Source: JBEKHT01 sp049511715
GTDB taxonomy: Bacteria; Chloroflexota; Anaerolineae; Anaerolineales; RBG-16-64-43
Length of the DNA: 63,442 bases
Direction: 5' to 3'
Assembly: GCA_049511715.1 (NCBI GenBank)
Contig: JBEKXU010000017.1
Location: forward strand, 1-63,442
Part shown: in pieces, positions 35,733 through 44,239 of the stretch
How the letters are laid out: every line of letters starts with the position of its first letter
Position numbering within the stretch: the first letter of the stretch is position 1
Program-made: the position numbers and the translations under genes
The notes under the pieces: generated by a model
Seen by the model: only the letters and a program-made list of their open reading frames with translations
Told to the model about the DNA's origin: nothing
The model's database searches: none

Positions 35733-36365
35733 TCACCTTGCGAAGCGTCGCAGCAGCGAATCGAGTCGGCGCAGATCCTGCGACAGGAGGCGCGACAACT
35801 CACGGAAGGCCTCCCGCCGGAATTCGGTCTGGTCTCGCTCGTCTAGAGCGGCCAGGGCATGGTCTAAGGAGGCGACCAGGGCCTCATCCGGGACTTGGGC
35901 GTCCAGGAGGAGTTGGACAAAGCCCATCTGCCACCCTCGCGCTCCGCCTGCCAGGAACCCCCGTAGCTCTGGGGGTTCACAGGGCTGAATCGCCTGAAGC
36001 GACAGGGGCGGCTGGGAGGGCAGGCGATGATGTCCCCTACCCTGCGCGTCCAAGTAGCCGACATGGATCACTCGCACCTCGATGGGCAGAACCCGCTTTT
36101 GCCTCTGGTCCTCAATGTACTCCTCTCGCACGTCTGCCGAGACCAGTTGGCGAACAAAAAGGTCCTCTTCGAAACGAATATCCGCAATGGTGCCAAGCAC
36201 TTTGGGCGACGGGGCGGTGACCTCCGCCTGTGCTTGGACTCGGACAAACCCACCAAACTCGGGGATCTCGGCCCCGAGAACCCGGCAGCCGAGCGTGAAC
36301 CCCGCAACATCCGATCGCAAGACCCGACCCACCAATCCCCGCTCAGCAACGGGAACCGTGCCCAT
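35733..36365 (-). CDS. HAS-barrel-like partner protein of the HerA ATPase
   Basis: 210 residues. The N-terminal 85 (GLVGRVLRSDVAGFTLGCRV, FGGFVRVQAQ, VLGTIADIRFEEDLFVRQL) follow the HAS-barrel pattern found at the start of HerA and in ATP synthase subunits. The rest is a helical, Arg-rich region (QTEFRREAFRELSRLL) without known motifs. Only 6 bases separate it from herA, so the products are likely a complex; it could be a clamp, adaptor or regulator. The domain call is by eye. AAGGAG precedes the ATG. Confidence 0.55.
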   Translation of the reverse strand: MGTVPVAERGLVGRVLRSDVAGFTLGCRVLGAEIPEFGGFVRVQAQAEVTAPSPKVLGTIADIRFEEDLFVRQLVSADVREEYIEDQRQKRVLPIEVRVIHVGYLDAQGRGHHRLPSQPPLSLQAIQPCEPPELRGFLAGGARGWQMGFVQLLLDAQVPDEALVASLDHALAALDERDQTEFRREAFRELSRLLSQDLRRLDSLLRRFAR

Positions 36366-36469
36366 GTTTTCTCTCCTTTCTCTTCCGTTCTGGTCGGCAG
36401 GTTCCCCAAGAGCTGCGTCACCAGGACCGAAGAGAGCACCGGGCCTCTCCCAGAAGCCTCATCGGGCCC

Positions 36470-36676
36470 TTACTCTTGAGGCCGGGCCGGCAGGCCCAAT
36501 CTCTGGCGTTGGAGAAGATGCTGCAAGTCCGAGGGCGTGTACATGGCGTTGTTCGTGAAGATGAGAAATTTGATGCCGCGCTGGAATAGGCGCGCCACGA
36601 ATTCGGGAGCGCCGGGAATTCGTTCCTCTCCCCGAACGATCACCCCGTCCAGATCAATCAAATAGCTCTTGGCCAT
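36470..36676 (-). pseudogene. Truncated HAD-family hydrolase (NagD-like N-terminus only)
   Basis: 68 residues reading KSYLIDLDGVIVRGEERIPG, then FLIFTNNAMYTPSDLQHLL. These are HAD motif I (DxDGV, here DLDGV) and motif II (TNN) of NagD/phosphoglycolate-phosphatase-like enzymes, usually about 260 residues. The frame stops right after LGLPARPQE, where the cap domain should begin, and no continuation is found in other frames before the next gene. Motifs III and IV are missing, so it cannot be active. Confidence 0.7.
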
Positions 36677-36861
36677 GGCTCGCAGCAGACAAGAAACAAA
36701 CGAAAGAGGCTCGCCCCGGGCGCGAGCGAGAGTCCCATCCTGATTCCTGGAGGCGAAGGTCAGGTGCCTTCTCTCGGATCGAGGTTATCCCGCTCACGGC
36801 GTCTGGGGCCGAATCGTGCTTACGCCTGTTGGGGAAAGCGAGGCGCGCACGGTCTCTGCTT

Positions 36862-38040
36862 CTAGATGAGGCCGACTTGTTTGGCCACGCGTTGAAAAGT
36901 GTCCAGCACTTGGTCGAGCTGGGCATCGGTATGGGTGGCCATGTAGCTAGTGCGCAGAAGCTGACTCCCCTCGGGAACGGCCGGAACGATCACCGGGTTA
37001 ACGAACACGCCGTCATCAAACAGGAGTTTCCACATTTGGATGGTGCGTGCCTCGTCACCCACCAGGATTGGGATGATGGGGCTTTCTGAGTTCCCGGTGT
37101 TTAGGCCCATCTGATGGTAGCCGCGGCGCATGCGGACTCCGATCTGATTAATCCGTTCAATCCGTTCGGGTTCCGTGCGCATGATTTCGAGTGCAGCCAG
37201 GGCGGCCGCTGCATTGGACGGAGGAATGCTGGCGCTGAACATCAGGGCACGGGCGTGATGCTTGATGTAATGGATCACCTGATCGGCCCCGGCAATGAAG
37301 CCCCCCAGGGAGGCAAAGGACTTGCTGAAGGTGGACATGATAATGTCCACCTCAGAGGTGAGCCCGAAGTGCGCGGCGGTGCCGCGCCCTCCGCCCAGAA
37401 CTCCCAGAGCGTGGGCATCGTCCACCATCAAGCGGGCGCCATACTTCTTGCACAACGCCGTCAACTGAGGCAGGGGGGTAATGTCGCCGCCCATGCTGAA
37501 CAGGCCGTCGACCACCACCAGGCGTCCCTTCGTGTCGGGAAGGCCGGACAGGATTCGCTCCAAATCCGCCATGTCGTTGTGGCGGAAGCGCTTTGTCTCT
37601 CCCCACGCCAGGCGGGCCCCATCCACGATGCTGGCATGATCCTCCTTGTCCAGGATCACGACGTCACCACGATCGACCACGGCACTGATGGTGCCGAGGT
37701 TGGTCTGCATTCCTGTCGAGAAGACCAGGCCAGCCTCTTTCCCCACCCATTGGGCCAGCTCCCGCTCCAGCTGTTCGTGCATCTCCAAGGTCCCGTTAAG
37801 GAACCGGGATCCAGTACAGCTCGTGCCATAGCGGTGAATGGCATCGATGGCGGCTTGGCGCACCTTGGGGTGCGTGGTGAGACCGAGATAGTTGTTGGAA
37901 CCGCACATGATTAGACGGTGGCCCTGGAAGACCGCCTCCGTTCCCTCGTTTTCGGTCAGGGGGATAAAGTAGGGGTAGATGCCCGCCGCCATGGCATCCC
38001 GTGCAATCGTGAACCCGCTGCATTTCGCAAAAATGTCCAT
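36862..38040 (-). CDS. Serine palmitoyltransferase-like alpha-oxoamine synthase
   Basis: 392 residues from ATG 38040 (GGAGG nine bases upstream). It is a PLP fold-type I enzyme condensing an amino acid with an acyl thioester. Motifs: GSNNYLGLTTHP, YGTSCTGSRFLNGTLEMHEQ, DKEDHASIVDG (H135 stacks on PLP), VDDAHALGVLG (D207) and TFSKSFASLGGF with the PLP Lys K240. The blocks FLNGTLEMHEQLE, SPIIPILVGDEA, DDGVFVNPV and the C-terminal SYMATHTDAQLDQ are those of bacterial serine palmitoyltransferases (Sphingobacterium type) more than KBL or BioF. The gene before it is a 3-ketosphinganine reductase-like SDR, which supports the first step of sphingoid-base synthesis. KBL or BioF remains possible. Confidence 0.75.
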   Translation of the reverse strand: MDIFAKCSGFTIARDAMAAGIYPYFIPLTENEGTEAVFQGHRLIMCGSNNYLGLTTHPKVRQAAIDAIHRYGTSCTGSRFLNGTLEMHEQLERELAQWVGKEAGLVFSTGMQTNLGTISAVVDRGDVVILDKEDHASIVDGARLAWGETKRFRHNDMADLERILSGLPDTKGRLVVVDGLFSMGGDITPLPQLTALCKKYGARLMVDDAHALGVLGGGRGTAAHFGLTSEVDIIMSTFSKSFASLGGFIAGADQVIHYIKHHARALMFSASIPPSNAAAALAALEIMRTEPERIERINQIGVRMRRGYHQMGLNTGNSESPIIPILVGDEARTIQMWKLLFDDGVFVNPVIVPAVPEGSQLLRTSYMATHTDAQLDQVLDTFQRVAKQVGLI

Positions 38041-38071
38041 CAGAACAAACCTCCCCAGCATGCGACTCGAA

Positions 38072-38905
38072 TCATTGGGCCGCCGTGCGCATCTTCTTTT
38101 GGGCCCTGGCCACCAGAGAGTCCTCAGTTTGTTGAAGCACTGTCCGGCCCACGCCGCTCAGCCAGAAGATCATCTTTCCTTGAAATCCAGGCAAGATCAT
38201 GTGCTGGCCGCGCTCAATGCCGTGAACGATGGCCTTGGCCACGGCTTGCGCGCTGACCATTCCAGCCGCGCCGGCGGCATACTCCGTCTCCACGGGCCTG
38301 TGTTGTCGGTCATACACCAGCTGAGGGGTATCCGTGTCGGGCGGGAAGACAACTGTGATGCGGATTCCGTGAGGTTTCATCTCCGACCGCAGCACATCAG
38401 AGAGAATATACACCGCGGCTTTCGCTGGAGCATAGGCACTGTACCCGAATCCGCCGATGAGTCCGGCCAAGGATGAAACATTCACGATCTGTCCTGAGCC
38501 ACGCGCGATCATCCCAGGCAGGACTGCCTTGATCGTGTGAACCGTCCCGAAATAGTCGATATCCATCATTTGGCGGAAGGCGGAAACCGCCAGATCCTGA
38601 GCATAGCCGGGCTGCACCTCTCCTGCCGAGTTGATAAGAATGTCAGGCAGGCCCATGGAGTGAATCACGGTTTCGACCAAGGCCGATACCTGGCCCTCAT
38701 CCGATACGTCGGCTTTGGAAAAGCCAAAGCGTTGGCCCTCGCGGAGCTTGTGGCCTTCGACCTCAGCCAGGGCCGATCGAAGTCGCTCTTCGCCCCGCGC
38801 CACCAGCCAGACATGAGCGCCCCTGTGGGACAGCTCGTCGGCGGTGGCCAGGCCAATGCCGCTCGACCCGCCGGTTACCAGTGCCACCTTTCCGAAGAAC
38901 TCCAT
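38072..38905 (-). CDS. Short-chain dehydrogenase, 3-ketodihydrosphingosine reductase-like
   Basis: 277 residues from ATG 38905 with AGGAGG eight bases before. TGGSSGIG (11-18) binds NADP(H), NSAG follows, VNVSS gives the catalytic Ser and YAPAK gives Tyr158/Lys162. The segment VVFPPDTDTPQL and the later PVET match the KDSR signature (YPPDTDTPG...KPxET) that separates this group from other SDRs. A C-terminal hydrophobic stretch (about 247-262) may attach it to the membrane. It reduces 3-ketosphinganine to sphinganine if the assignment holds. It lies 31 bases upstream of the SPT-like gene, so both are one operon. Confidence 0.75.
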   Translation of the reverse strand: MEFFGKVALVTGGSSGIGLATADELSHRGAHVWLVARGEERLRSALAEVEGHKLREGQRFGFSKADVSDEGQVSALVETVIHSMGLPDILINSAGEVQPGYAQDLAVSAFRQMMDIDYFGTVHTIKAVLPGMIARGSGQIVNVSSLAGLIGGFGYSAYAPAKAAVYILSDVLRSEMKPHGIRITVVFPPDTDTPQLVYDRQHRPVETEYAAGAAGMVSAQAVAKAIVHGIERGQHMILPGFQGKMIFWLSGVGRTVLQQTEDSLVARAQKKMRTAAQ

Positions 38906-39048
38906 GGTCACTTCCTCCTGTGTGCTGCAACTCCGCCAGGGTCGCGCCCGCCGAGGCCGCTCCAGCGCGGCGATGCCTCTTGTCCCCTTTTCTCCCTATA
39001 CTACACCGGAGACGCCATTTGGGCGCCCCGTGCGCCTCGGTCGCGGAC

Positions 39049-40302
39049 CTAGCGCGATCCCGTTCGATACCGGGCCTTCCCTTTTTGGGCCAGCTTCTCG
39101 GAGGGCACGGCCTCCAGGCCCTCGGCCATCAGGCCGGATTGGATCATCGCTTCCAAGTGGCGCTTTTCCTCGCTGCGTACCACCGCTTCTTCGTCCGCCC
39201 GGATGAGCGCATAGGGGTACGGATCGCTGAGTGTCACCCGGCACTGGTCCAGGACAAGCGTGTGCACCAGCCCCAGGTGGCGCGGCGACTTCGCCACCCA
39301 TGCGGGAATGTCCACCCGTGCAATGGAGGCCGACTCCCGGCCCACGTTCAGGTAAAAGAAGTGTGTGCTGTGGGTTGTGCCCGGGATGTGGGACAGGGGG
39401 GTGCGCCGAAAGGGTTCGTTGGCGTCGGAGGAATGCTCGAAAAGGGCAGAGCGCTCCCCGGGAGGCAGGAACTCGGCGAATACTTCCCGGTCCGCAAGCG
39501 GTCGAAAGGGATTGGCGAGATCGTGTGGAGCCTGGGATCCCTGAGGCGCGCCCGGGCGTTTCTCCAAGTCGGAAGCCACGGCCTGGCACAGGCCAAGCAG
39601 GGCCAGCACCGGAGATCCCCAAGGCCTGGACACATACCCGGCCACCGGGACCTGTTTCTCGCCGAGACCTTCCAAGGAGGCTAAGTATTGCCTTTCGAGT
39701 TGGGAGCGCTCGTCGCTGCGCATCCCTTCGCGCGGCAGATTTAGGGCCAGACTGCCGTCCAGCAGGCCCAGCACAGCGGGCGGCGGGGAGGCGGCCGAGT
39801 GCGGCCTCAGCTCGCCCAGGCATAAGGTCGCCAGCAGGGTGAGTTCCCCCACCGAGCGCTTCGCGTTGAGAGCGGCGGCAGAAAGGATCTCACCTCCGGG
39901 GCAGACACGCTCTTCGTCCACCACGAGCTCGGCGGAAGAACCCGAATCGGTTTCTCGCCGTCCAAGTCGGCCAATGAAGTAACCAAGGTTGAGGGCATAA
40001 TACAGGGCTGGAGCGTGCAGATCTGGATAGATCTGCGATCCGTCCACGCCAACGATGGTGGCCTCGAGGGGCATGGAGTCGGCGGCGGCATGCAAGTCCA
40101 GGCTCTCTTGCGCCGGGATGGCTCCGCGCCATCGAGCCCGCGAAAACCGCTCGGCCTTTGACAATAGGTCCTGGTCGAGGGCTGCGCGATGGAGGGCGTC
40201 GATAGCCCCAGGCAGCCGCGCCCCTTTTTCGCGCGCGCGATCCGCGCTGCGAAGCTTGGCCTGCTCAATTTGATCGGTCAGCTGGTGAAGTTGAAGTGTC
40301 AT
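39049..40302 (-). CDS. NurA-domain nuclease
   Basis: 417 residues from ATG 40302; a TTG at 40341 would lie right at the predicted transcript start. The NurA catalytic core begins ATIVGVDGSQIYPDLHAPAL (the DGS Asp binds Mn2+) and ends with VARVDIPAWVAKSP-like and CRVTLSDPYPYALIRADEEA blocks, the typical RNase H-like fold finish. NurA is a 5'-3' exo- and endonuclease that, pushed by the HerA motor, resects DNA ends. A long helical N-terminus (about 1-75) precedes the core. HerA and its HAS partner are encoded downstream, separated by the sphingolipid-like pair and a broken gene. Confidence 0.82.
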   Translation of the reverse strand: MTLQLHQLTDQIEQAKLRSADRAREKGARLPGAIDALHRAALDQDLLSKAERFSRARWRGAIPAQESLDLHAAADSMPLEATIVGVDGSQIYPDLHAPALYYALNLGYFIGRLGRRETDSGSSAELVVDEERVCPGGEILSAAALNAKRSVGELTLLATLCLGELRPHSAASPPPAVLGLLDGSLALNLPREGMRSDERSQLERQYLASLEGLGEKQVPVAGYVSRPWGSPVLALLGLCQAVASDLEKRPGAPQGSQAPHDLANPFRPLADREVFAEFLPPGERSALFEHSSDANEPFRRTPLSHIPGTTHSTHFFYLNVGRESASIARVDIPAWVAKSPRHLGLVHTLVLDQCRVTLSDPYPYALIRADEEAVVRSEEKRHLEAMIQSGLMAEGLEAVPSEKLAQKGKARYRTGSR

Positions 40303-40347
40303 GGACCAGTCCGCAAGCCCGGCATCCCCACTCTCACTCAAGCCTGG

Positions 40348-40353
40348 ATTATA
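40348..40353 (-). promoter_or_regulatory. Consensus -10 (TATAAT) upstream of nurA
   Basis: TATAAT on the minus strand places the transcript start near 40341, leaving about 39 bases to ATG 40302. No clear -35 was found. The 40354-40585 stretch to the divergent MoxR gene holds no gene. Confidence 0.5.
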
Positions 40354-40585
40354 GCCGTTGGCTACCTTCGCACCGGCTCCCTCCAGGCCCGATCCTTAAG
40401 GACCTGGCTTGGGTCGATGGGAGCAAGAACCCGGAGGAGAGAGAACCCCTAAGGGACCTGTTGGCGGTGATAGAATTTCTGCTTGTCCCGGAGGCGGAAA
40501 GAAGACCCCGGGTCTACCCCGGCCCGTTCGTGAATGCCGGCTAGCATGAATCAGGGATGTACCAAGCCGCGTAGAGCTGCCCAGA

Positions 40586-41584
40586 ATGGATCCTGAAATC
40601 GCGAACCAATCGATTGTTAATCTGACCCCGGTTCAGCGGATGGCCCGTTCCGTACGGGAAAGCATCGCCCAGGTCATTGTAGGCAAGGGGGCGGCGGTTG
40701 AGCTTCTCCTCGTTGCCCTGCTGACCCCCGGTCATGTGTTGATTGAGGATATTCCGGGAATCGGCAAGACAACCTTGGCGAAATCCCTGGCACGCTCATT
40801 GGGTTGCAGATTCCAGCGGATCCAATTCACCCCGGACCTCCTCCCCTCCGACATTACCGGGGTCAACGTTTTCAACCAAAAAAAGACCGAATTTGAGTTC
40901 CGCGCCGGGCCAATCATGGCCCAGATTGTCCTAGCGGATGAGATCAATCGGGCCGGGCCCCGGACCCAATCAGCTCTCCTCGAGGCGATGGAGGAGCGCC
41001 AGGTCACGGTGGACGGGGTGACCTACCCCCTCCCGAAGCCTTTCCTGGTTCTGGCCACCCAGAACCCGATCGAGATGGAAGGGACGTTCCCGCTGCCCGA
41101 GGCCCAAGTCGACCGGTTCCTCATGCGCCTCTCGCTCGGTTATCCGGATCGGGAGGAGGAGCGCACCATTCTCCGCCAGCGGGCCGCTACGGATCCGCTG
41201 GAGGGACTTTCGCCTGTCGTTTCCGTCGAAGAGGTCTCCGAGCTCATGATCCGCTGTCGGTCGGTGTATGTGAGCCCCTCGATCGAGGATTACCTCCTTG
41301 CCTTGGTGCAGGCGACTCGCGAGGAGCACTCGCTCGACCTCGGGGTGAGTCCGCGGGGATCCATCGCCCTCCACCACACCGCACGATGCTTGGCCGCCCT
41401 GCGCGGCCGCGCCTTCGTCGTTCCCGACGACGTGCAAACGCTGGTGCTTCCCGTCCTCACGCATCGGCTGATTCTCTCCAGCCAGGCCCGGCTTCGCGGT
41501 CGAAGCGCTCAGGATATCCTGGGTGATGTCGTTTCCCGGGTGCCCGTGCCCGTGGAGGAACGCTGGTCAGAGGCGAAGGCTTGA
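40586..41584 (+). CDS. MoxR-family AAA+ ATPase
   Basis: 332 residues. Walker A EDIPGIGKTTLAKSLA, Walker B VLADEINRAGPRTQSALLEA, sensor 1 region LATQNPIEMEGTFPLPEAQ and Arg finger DRFLMRLSLGYP are complete. MoxR ATPases act as chaperones that mature or activate partner proteins, usually with a DUF58 (VWA-like) protein encoded next to them, as here. It is cytoplasmic. The stop overlaps the TTG start of the DUF58 gene. Confidence 0.9.
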   Translation: MDPEIANQSIVNLTPVQRMARSVRESIAQVIVGKGAAVELLLVALLTPGHVLIEDIPGIGKTTLAKSLARSLGCRFQRIQFTPDLLPSDITGVNVFNQKKTEFEFRAGPIMAQIVLADEINRAGPRTQSALLEAMEERQVTVDGVTYPLPKPFLVLATQNPIEMEGTFPLPEAQVDRFLMRLSLGYPDREEERTILRQRAATDPLEGLSPVVSVEEVSELMIRCRSVYVSPSIEDYLLALVQATREEHSLDLGVSPRGSIALHHTARCLAALRGRAFVVPDDVQTLVLPVLTHRLILSSQARLRGRSAQDILGDVVSRVPVPVEERWSEAKA

Positions 41585-42795
41585 CGAGTCTGGCGCGAGT
41601 GTTTCTGCCTCTGGCCTTAATCCTCTTGGGGGGACTGCTCGGGAACCGAGCCCTGCTCCTACTTGGAGTTCTCCTGATCCTGCTGGCCGGTCTTTCGGCG
41701 CTGTGGGGGCGATACTGTCTTGAGGCGGTGAGCTATGTTCGAAAGTTGGGGACGACTCATTTGCCGTTCGGGGAAGAAACCGATCTGTGGATTGAGGTCG
41801 AGAATGCCAAACCGCTGCCTTTGGTTTGGCTGGATGCGGAGGAGGAGTTTCCCTCGGAGTTGACGGTGCGCGGACACCCTGTAACCCCTGGGCCAGGGGG
41901 GAGCAGGCATCTTCTTGATCAGCGGTTCACGTTGCGGGCGTATGAGCGGCTCCGTCGGCGGTACGTCATTCGCGGGGAGGAAAGGGGAGCCTACGACCTT
42001 GGGCCGACTGTTCTCTACTCCGGTGATCTCTTTGGATTCCACAGCCGGTCTAAGAGGGTCGAGGATCGTGCGCACCTGGTTGTTTTTCCCAAGGTGCTTC
42101 CCCTGCAGGTGCCCGCGACCCGAGTGGCTCGCCCCCTGGGAGATTACCGCAGCGCTCGCAGAATTCTGGAGGACCCGCTGCTGCTGGCGGGGGCGCGGGA
42201 GTACCGGGTGGGCGAGAGCCTCCGCCATGTGCACTGGAAGGCCACGGCTCGGAAAGGCGCCCTGCAAACCAAGTCCTACGACGCCAGCGCTTCGGCCCAA
42301 CTGATTCTCATGGTCAACGGCCAGACCCTGGAGCCGTACTTTGCGGGCACCGTGCAGGAGCGCTTCGAGGCCCTTCTGGTGACAGCGGCCTCGCTGGCCG
42401 CAGCCGGCCTTCAGTCGGGTCATCCGGTGGGCTTGTACACGAACGCCGTCATGCGCGCCTCGCGGGATCTCACCCGCCTGCCTGCCTCACGTCATCCCTC
42501 GCAATTGGGCCGCATCTTGGAAGCGCTGGCAGAGACCACACCTTTCCTGTCGGTTCCCTTTGAAAGACTCTTGGCAGCCGAGAGCCCCTCTCTGGCGTAC
42601 GGCGCCACCTTGCTGGTCGTCACGGCCCTGGTCAACGACAGCATTCTCGGGGCTCTGCTCAACCTTCGCCGGCGGGGCCATCCGCTGGGGATGGTCTTCT
42701 TGGAGGAGGGGAAGGCCCCCAGGGTTCCAGAAGAGATTCCCTTCTACACCGTCGCCCCCAATTGGCGGAGCCGTGAAGCCCTCGAGATCGCTTGA
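41581..42795 (+). CDS. DUF58 domain protein
   Basis: 404 residues from a TTG overlapping the moxR stop. Two N-terminal helices (about 3-45) anchor it, then a beta-rich region (YVIRGEERGAYDLGPTVLYS then GDLFGF) and the DUF58 core GESLRHVHWKATARKGALQT, which is the family hallmark. The C-terminal part resembles a degenerate von Willebrand A fold. It works with the MoxR ATPase and the DUF4129 membrane protein, a widespread trio thought to act in cell-envelope processes. The next start lies inside its end. Confidence 0.88.
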   Translation: MTSLARVFLPLALILLGGLLGNRALLLLGVLLILLAGLSALWGRYCLEAVSYVRKLGTTHLPFGEETDLWIEVENAKPLPLVWLDAEEEFPSELTVRGHPVTPGPGGSRHLLDQRFTLRAYERLRRRYVIRGEERGAYDLGPTVLYSGDLFGFHSRSKRVEDRAHLVVFPKVLPLQVPATRVARPLGDYRSARRILEDPLLLAGAREYRVGESLRHVHWKATARKGALQTKSYDASASAQLILMVNGQTLEPYFAGTVQERFEALLVTAASLAAAGLQSGHPVGLYTNAVMRASRDLTRLPASRHPSQLGRILEALAETTPFLSVPFERLLAAESPSLAYGATLLVVTALVNDSILGALLNLRRRGHPLGMVFLEEGKAPRVPEEIPFYTVAPNWRSREALEIA

Positions 42796-44239
42796 TCCTT
42801 TGGCCTTGGCCCTCGCCGCAGGATGGCAGCCGGTCGGCAGTCTCTACCTTTGGCTGATTTGGGGAGCGCGCATGATCGGCGGGAAACAGACCTTCGCCGA
42901 GCCGTCCCTGGCGATGATGCTCGGGGTGGCAACGGTGGCAGTCCTTCTGGTTCGCCTCGAACGGGAGGGGACCCCGGTCGCCCTGCGCACAATTGCGATC
43001 TGGATCATCGCTGGTATGGTCGTGGTTGCCAGTGCGGCTGGATCGGGAGCCTCCTCGCCGGCATTCCTGAGTGCCTTGCTTCAGGAGCATGACTGGCGGG
43101 CCGCCGCGAGCCTGCTCCTGGTTCTTGTTGGGTCACTCTTGGTCTTGGGCTGGGGCTTCCGGGTGGGAGCGGCGGAAATCGCCCAGGAAGGGGTGGCCCA
43201 GTCGCTTGCGCGCAGCAGCGGGACGGTGTTGGTCCTATTCCTTCTCACGCTGTCTTTCCCCGTCGTCCGATCCCAGGAGATGCTGGTCCCAGTTTTGCTC
43301 ATTTTCCTCAGCGGGGCTCTTGGGCTGGCTCTGGCAAACTTTGCCAGGGTACGCCCAGGAGCTGGCAAGGGGTTGGCCTCCCTGGGACTGGATCGATACT
43401 GGACTCAGACTGTGAGCGCGGTTGTGGCGCTCCTTGTCCTCACGGGGTTTGCCCTGACTGGTTGGGTTGGGACGCAGGGCTTTGCCGAGGTAATTACCTT
43501 CGCGCTGGTCTTGCTCGCCGCCGTCTTCACGGGACTGTCGTGGGTGATCGTTGCCTTCGGGGTGGTCGTATTCTTCCTGATCTTCCCCCTCTTCCAGTAC
43601 CTCGGACGCCTGTTTGGTCCTTTGGCCCTGCCGACCTCTATGCCGATGCCCTCCGCTCCTGCTCCAGTTCCAGGAGCGGCGCGGGCCCCTGTCAATCCCG
43701 TTATGGTCAACATCTTTGAGGTCGGCGGATACCTTCTGGCCATTTCCATTTTGGCTGCGCTCGTGCTGGCGGTGTTTCTGCTGAGGCGGCGGGTTCAGTT
43801 TTCGCAATCTTCCGAAGAGGAGGAGACACGGGAGAGCGTTTTCTCGGCCGACCTTCTCCGCCGGCAAGTCCGCCGGCTGCTGGGACGATGGCCACACTCA
43901 AAAGAGGCCATCCCGCCCCCGTTTTCGGAATTGGCGTGGACTTCAGACACCCGGATCCGGATTCGGCTTGCCTATCGGAGGCTGTTGTCCTGGGCGGCAG
44001 AGCATGGACGCCCGCGACAGCCCGAGGAGACTCCCCTGCGGTATCGGCAGGCCCTGCTGAAGGAATTCCCCGGCCAGCGAAACGAAATCACGGGTCTGAC
44101 CGACCTGTACACCCCCGCTCGTTACGGCCGCGAGCAACCGCCCGCCGAAGAAGCCCGAAGAGCCGAGGATCTCTCTCGGCTTTTGGGTAACGAGGGAGGA
44201 CGCCTCCCGCCCCGGAATCCGCCTGCTCAAGAAGAGTAG
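42773..44239 (+). CDS. Polytopic membrane protein with C-terminal DUF4129
   Basis: 488 residues from a GTG that overlaps the DUF58 end by 23 bases. About eight membrane helices fill the first 330 residues; the cytoplasmic tail carries a DUF4129-like segment (IRLAYRRLLSWAAEHGRPRQ, then ETPLRYRQALL and DLYTPARYG). In related operons a transglutaminase-like domain sits between helices and tail; none is seen here. The Pro-rich loop LPTSMPMPSAPAPVPGA precedes the last helix. It completes the MoxR-DUF58-DUF4129 operon and converges on hutI with a 13-base overlap. Confidence 0.75.
   Translation: MKPSRSLDPLALALAAGWQPVGSLYLWLIWGARMIGGKQTFAEPSLAMMLGVATVAVLLVRLEREGTPVALRTIAIWIIAGMVVVASAAGSGASSPAFLSALLQEHDWRAAASLLLVLVGSLLVLGWGFRVGAAEIAQEGVAQSLARSSGTVLVLFLLTLSFPVVRSQEMLVPVLLIFLSGALGLALANFARVRPGAGKGLASLGLDRYWTQTVSAVVALLVLTGFALTGWVGTQGFAEVITFALVLLAAVFTGLSWVIVAFGVVVFFLIFPLFQYLGRLFGPLALPTSMPMPSAPAPVPGAARAPVNPVMVNIFEVGGYLLAISILAALVLAVFLLRRRVQFSQSSEEEETRESVFSADLLRRQVRRLLGRWPHSKEAIPPPFSELAWTSDTRIRIRLAYRRLLSWAAEHGRPRQPEETPLRYRQALLKEFPGQRNEITGLTDLYTPARYGREQPPAEEARRAEDLSRLLGNEGGRLPPRNPPAQEE

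Noticed and set aside
32939..36558. Long + strand open frames opposite the HerA operon (for example 34368-35846)
   Set aside because: High GC keeps the complementary frames open; the minus-strand reading has Walker motifs, ribosome sites and operon spacing, the + strand has none.
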